From: Frigoribacterium sp. SL97
GTDB lineage: Bacteria > Actinomycetota > Actinomycetes > Actinomycetales > Microbacteriaceae
Direction: 5' to 3'
DNA length: 64,000 nt
NCBI RefSeq assembly: GCF_026625765.1
Contig: NZ_CP113062.1
Coordinates: 1,116,001-1,180,000 of the forward strand
Shown: in pieces, positions 62,702 to 64,000 of the stretch
Numbering within the stretch: position 1 is the stretch's first letter
Layout of the letters: each line of letters opens with the position of its first letter
Program-made: the position numbers and the translations under genes
Notes under the pieces: model-generated
Seen by the model: only the letters and a program-made list of their open reading frames with translations
Database searches by the model: none
Told to the model about the DNA's origin: nothing

Positions 62702-63255
62702 CCACGCCCCCCTTCGACCCCGTGACCGACCACGACGTCCGTGTCGTGACCGCCCAGCTCGGGCGGCCCGCGCGCGACGTCATCGGCATCGCCGCGCGCT
62801 GCGTCTGCGGCGCACCCACCGTCGTGGCGACGAAACCGCGGCTGACCGACGGCACGCCCTTCCCCACGCTCTACTACTTGTGCCACCCCGGTGCCACGGC
62901 TGCCGTGTCGACCCTCGAGGCCACCGGGGTGATGGCCGAGTTCACCGAGCTCCTCGAGTCCGACCCCGAGTTGCGAAGCCGATACCACGCCGCGCACGAG
63001 GCGTACCTGGCCGACCGCGAGGGCATCCAGCACGTGGACGAGATCGACCACGTCACGGCGGGTGGCATGCCCGAGCGGGTCAAGTGCCTGCACGCCCTCG
63101 TCGGTCACTCGCTGGCGGCCGGGCCGGGGGTCAACCCCTTCGGCGACCTCGCCCTCGAGCGGGCGTCGTGGAGTCCCGACGTGTGCCGGTGCCCCGACTT
63201 CCTGGCCGACGACCAGCAGGCCGCCGCCTCGCCCGAGATCGGTGGGGGAGCCTGA
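62698..63255 (+). CDS. DUF501 protein
   Basis: Conserved actinobacterial protein of 185 residues and unknown function, always near eno and divIC (Rv1025 position). Cysteine-containing motifs ARCVCGAPTVV, YYLCHPG, RVKCLHALVGHSLA and DVCRCPDF with nearby His suggest a metal site. GTG 62698 overlaps the divIC stop. Confidence 0.9.
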   Translation: MTTPPFDPVTDHDVRVVTAQLGRPARDVIGIAARCVCGAPTVVATKPRLTDGTPFPTLYYLCHPGATAAVSTLEATGVMAEFTELLESDPELRSRYHAAHEAYLADREGIQHVDEIDHVTAGGMPERVKCLHALVGHSLAAGPGVNPFGDLALERASWSPDVCRCPDFLADDQQAAASPEIGGGA

Positions 63256-63260
63256 CGCGC

Positions 63261-64000
63261 GTGCGCCGTTCCGGGGGGTTCGTGGTGGCGATCGTGCTGG
63301 GGGCCCTCGTCGCTGCCGTCGTGCCGGCGTCGGCCGCATCGGCCGACCAGGTCCGCGATGCCGAGTACTGGCTCGCCGACTACGGCATCCAGCGGGCGTG
63401 GCAGACCACACGGGGGGCGGGGACGACCGTGGCCGTGATCGACACCGGCGTCGATTCGTCGGTGCGTGAACTCCAGGGCGTCGTCGTCGGCGGCACCGAC
63501 GTGTCGGGGCTCGGCTCGGCCGACGGTCAGACGCCCGTCGGCGACGACCCGAACCACGGCACGCTGGTCGGATCGATGGTCGCCGGCCGTGGCACCGGGT
63601 CCGGCGACGGCGTGATCGGCGTCGCGCCCGAGGCCGACCTGCTCTCGGTGTCGGTGGGCTTCGGCTCGTCGGCGGTGGACTCCGACGACCAGATCGCCCG
63701 GGCGGTGCGCTGGGCGGTCGACGCCGGGGCGGACGTCATCAACATGTCCCTGACCCGCAACACGCTCGACTGGCCGACCAGCTGGGACGACGCCTTCCTC
63801 TACGCCATGCAGCACGACGTCGTCGTCGTCGCGGCGGCCGGCAACCGCGGCAGCGGCACGACCGAGGTCGGCGCGCCCGCGACCATGCCGGGCGTCCTCA
63901 CCGTCGCCGGTGTGGATCGCCAGGGCACGGCGAGCTTCGACGCGTCGAGCCAGGGCATCACGATCGGTGTGGCCGCCCCGAGCGAGGACCTCGTGGGTGT
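63261..64000 (+). CDS. Secreted S8-family subtilisin-like serine protease (C-terminus outside window)
   Basis: At least 246 residues. An N-terminal signal peptide (FVVAIVLGALVAAVVPASAA) is followed by the subtilase fold: catalytic Asp61 in VAVIDTGVDS, catalytic His99 in PNHGTLVGSMVAG and the oxyanion Asn195 in VAAAGNRGSG. The catalytic serine lies beyond the window. GTG 63261 has GGGGGAG upstream and follows the DUF501 stop by 5 nt, so it is probably in the same operon. Family relatives include mycosins, but no ESX genes are visible here. Confidence 0.88.
   Translation, partial: MRRSGGFVVAIVLGALVAAVVPASAASADQVRDAEYWLADYGIQRAWQTTRGAGTTVAVIDTGVDSSVRELQGVVVGGTDVSGLGSADGQTPVGDDPNHGTLVGSMVAGRGTGSGDGVIGVAPEADLLSVSVGFGSSAVDSDDQIARAVRWAVDAGADVINMSLTRNTLDWPTSWDDAFLYAMQHDVVVVAAAGNRGSGTTEVGAPATMPGVLTVAGVDRQGTASFDASSQGITIGVAAPSEDLVG

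Noticed and set aside
63261..64000. Mycosin of a type VII secretion system
   Set aside because: The subtilase fold and signal peptide fit, but no ESX component is visible and the C-terminal part with the anchor is outside the window.

Overview
The window is a high-GC (about 70 % by eye), tightly packed chromosome segment of an actinobacterium, most likely a member of the Microbacteriaceae. Pointers are the gene order rsmI-metG-tatD-rsmA-ispE ... glmU-prs-rplY-pth-mfd-mazG-hisS-eno-ftsB/divIC-DUF501, with a divergent protein O-mannosyltransferase beside rsmI (the order known around Rv1002c-Rv1025 of Mycobacterium tuberculosis), frequent 4-bp ATGA/GTGA gene overlaps, and many -10 hexamers 6-7 nt before a start codon (leaderless genes). 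No phage, insertion sequence, rRNA or CRISPR was seen. There is one tRNA, tRNA-Gln(UUG).

Layout. 0-2.3 kb: sugar-type ABC solute-binding lipoprotein (cut by the window edge) behind a LacI-family repressor. 2.3-14.4 kb: HrpA helicase, acyl-CoA synthetase, CWB2 surface protein, EamA transporter, 2-methylcitrate/citrate synthase, DUF255 protein, rhodanese. 14.4-18.2 kb: CoA-binding protein, MetY, protein O-mannosyltransferase. 18.2-25.3 kb: housekeeping block A (rsmI, quinone oxidoreductase, metG, tatD, rsmA, DUF4287 protein, ispE). 25.3-43.4 kb: an 18-kb block lying between ispE and the ABC-F/glmU genes. It carries an almost complete molybdenum cofactor pathway (moaA, moaD, moeB; moeA, moaC, mogA, moaE), molybdate uptake (HTH-TOBE regulator, modABC), a cytochrome b/sulfite-oxidase-type molybdoenzyme, two membrane glycosyltransferases, and an uncharacterised set: MTA phosphorylase, NAD epimerase, GT2, DUF2064 and a methyltransferase broken by a one-base deletion. 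43.4-49.1 kb: ABC-F, MarR, tRNA-Gln, small membrane protein, glmU, prs. 49.1-49.9 kb: a non-coding repeat block. 49.9-52.0 kb: divergent gnd and gntK (gluconate to pentose phosphate). 52.3-64 kb: housekeeping block B (rplY, pth, mfd, mazG, a TetR regulator with four palindromes in front, hisS, eno, divIC, DUF501) and the start of a secreted subtilase.

How the parts fit. The molybdenum block looks self-sufficient: molybdate is sensed and imported (HTH-TOBE, ModABC), molybdopterin is made (MoaA/C/D/E with MoeB) and metallated (MogA/MoeA), and the enzyme that would use it is encoded in the same block. That enzyme belongs to the sulfite oxidase/YedY family, which uses Mo-MPT without a nucleotide, so the absence of MobA here is not a contradiction.

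The main structural novelties are: (1) a decamer, AGGAGGCGCG or its complement, present 33 times in both orientations, inside linkers of coding genes and in hairpins between genes; (2) a family of 75-bp elements bounded by 16-bp inverted repeats, three copies in the 49.3-49.7 kb gap and a related 74-bp one inside the DUF255 gene; (3) pervasive leaderless promoters, including back-to-back pairs that share a -10 element, and a leaderless six-codon leader peptide coupled to the molybdoenzyme gene; (4) two divergent genes whose start codons share one CATG.
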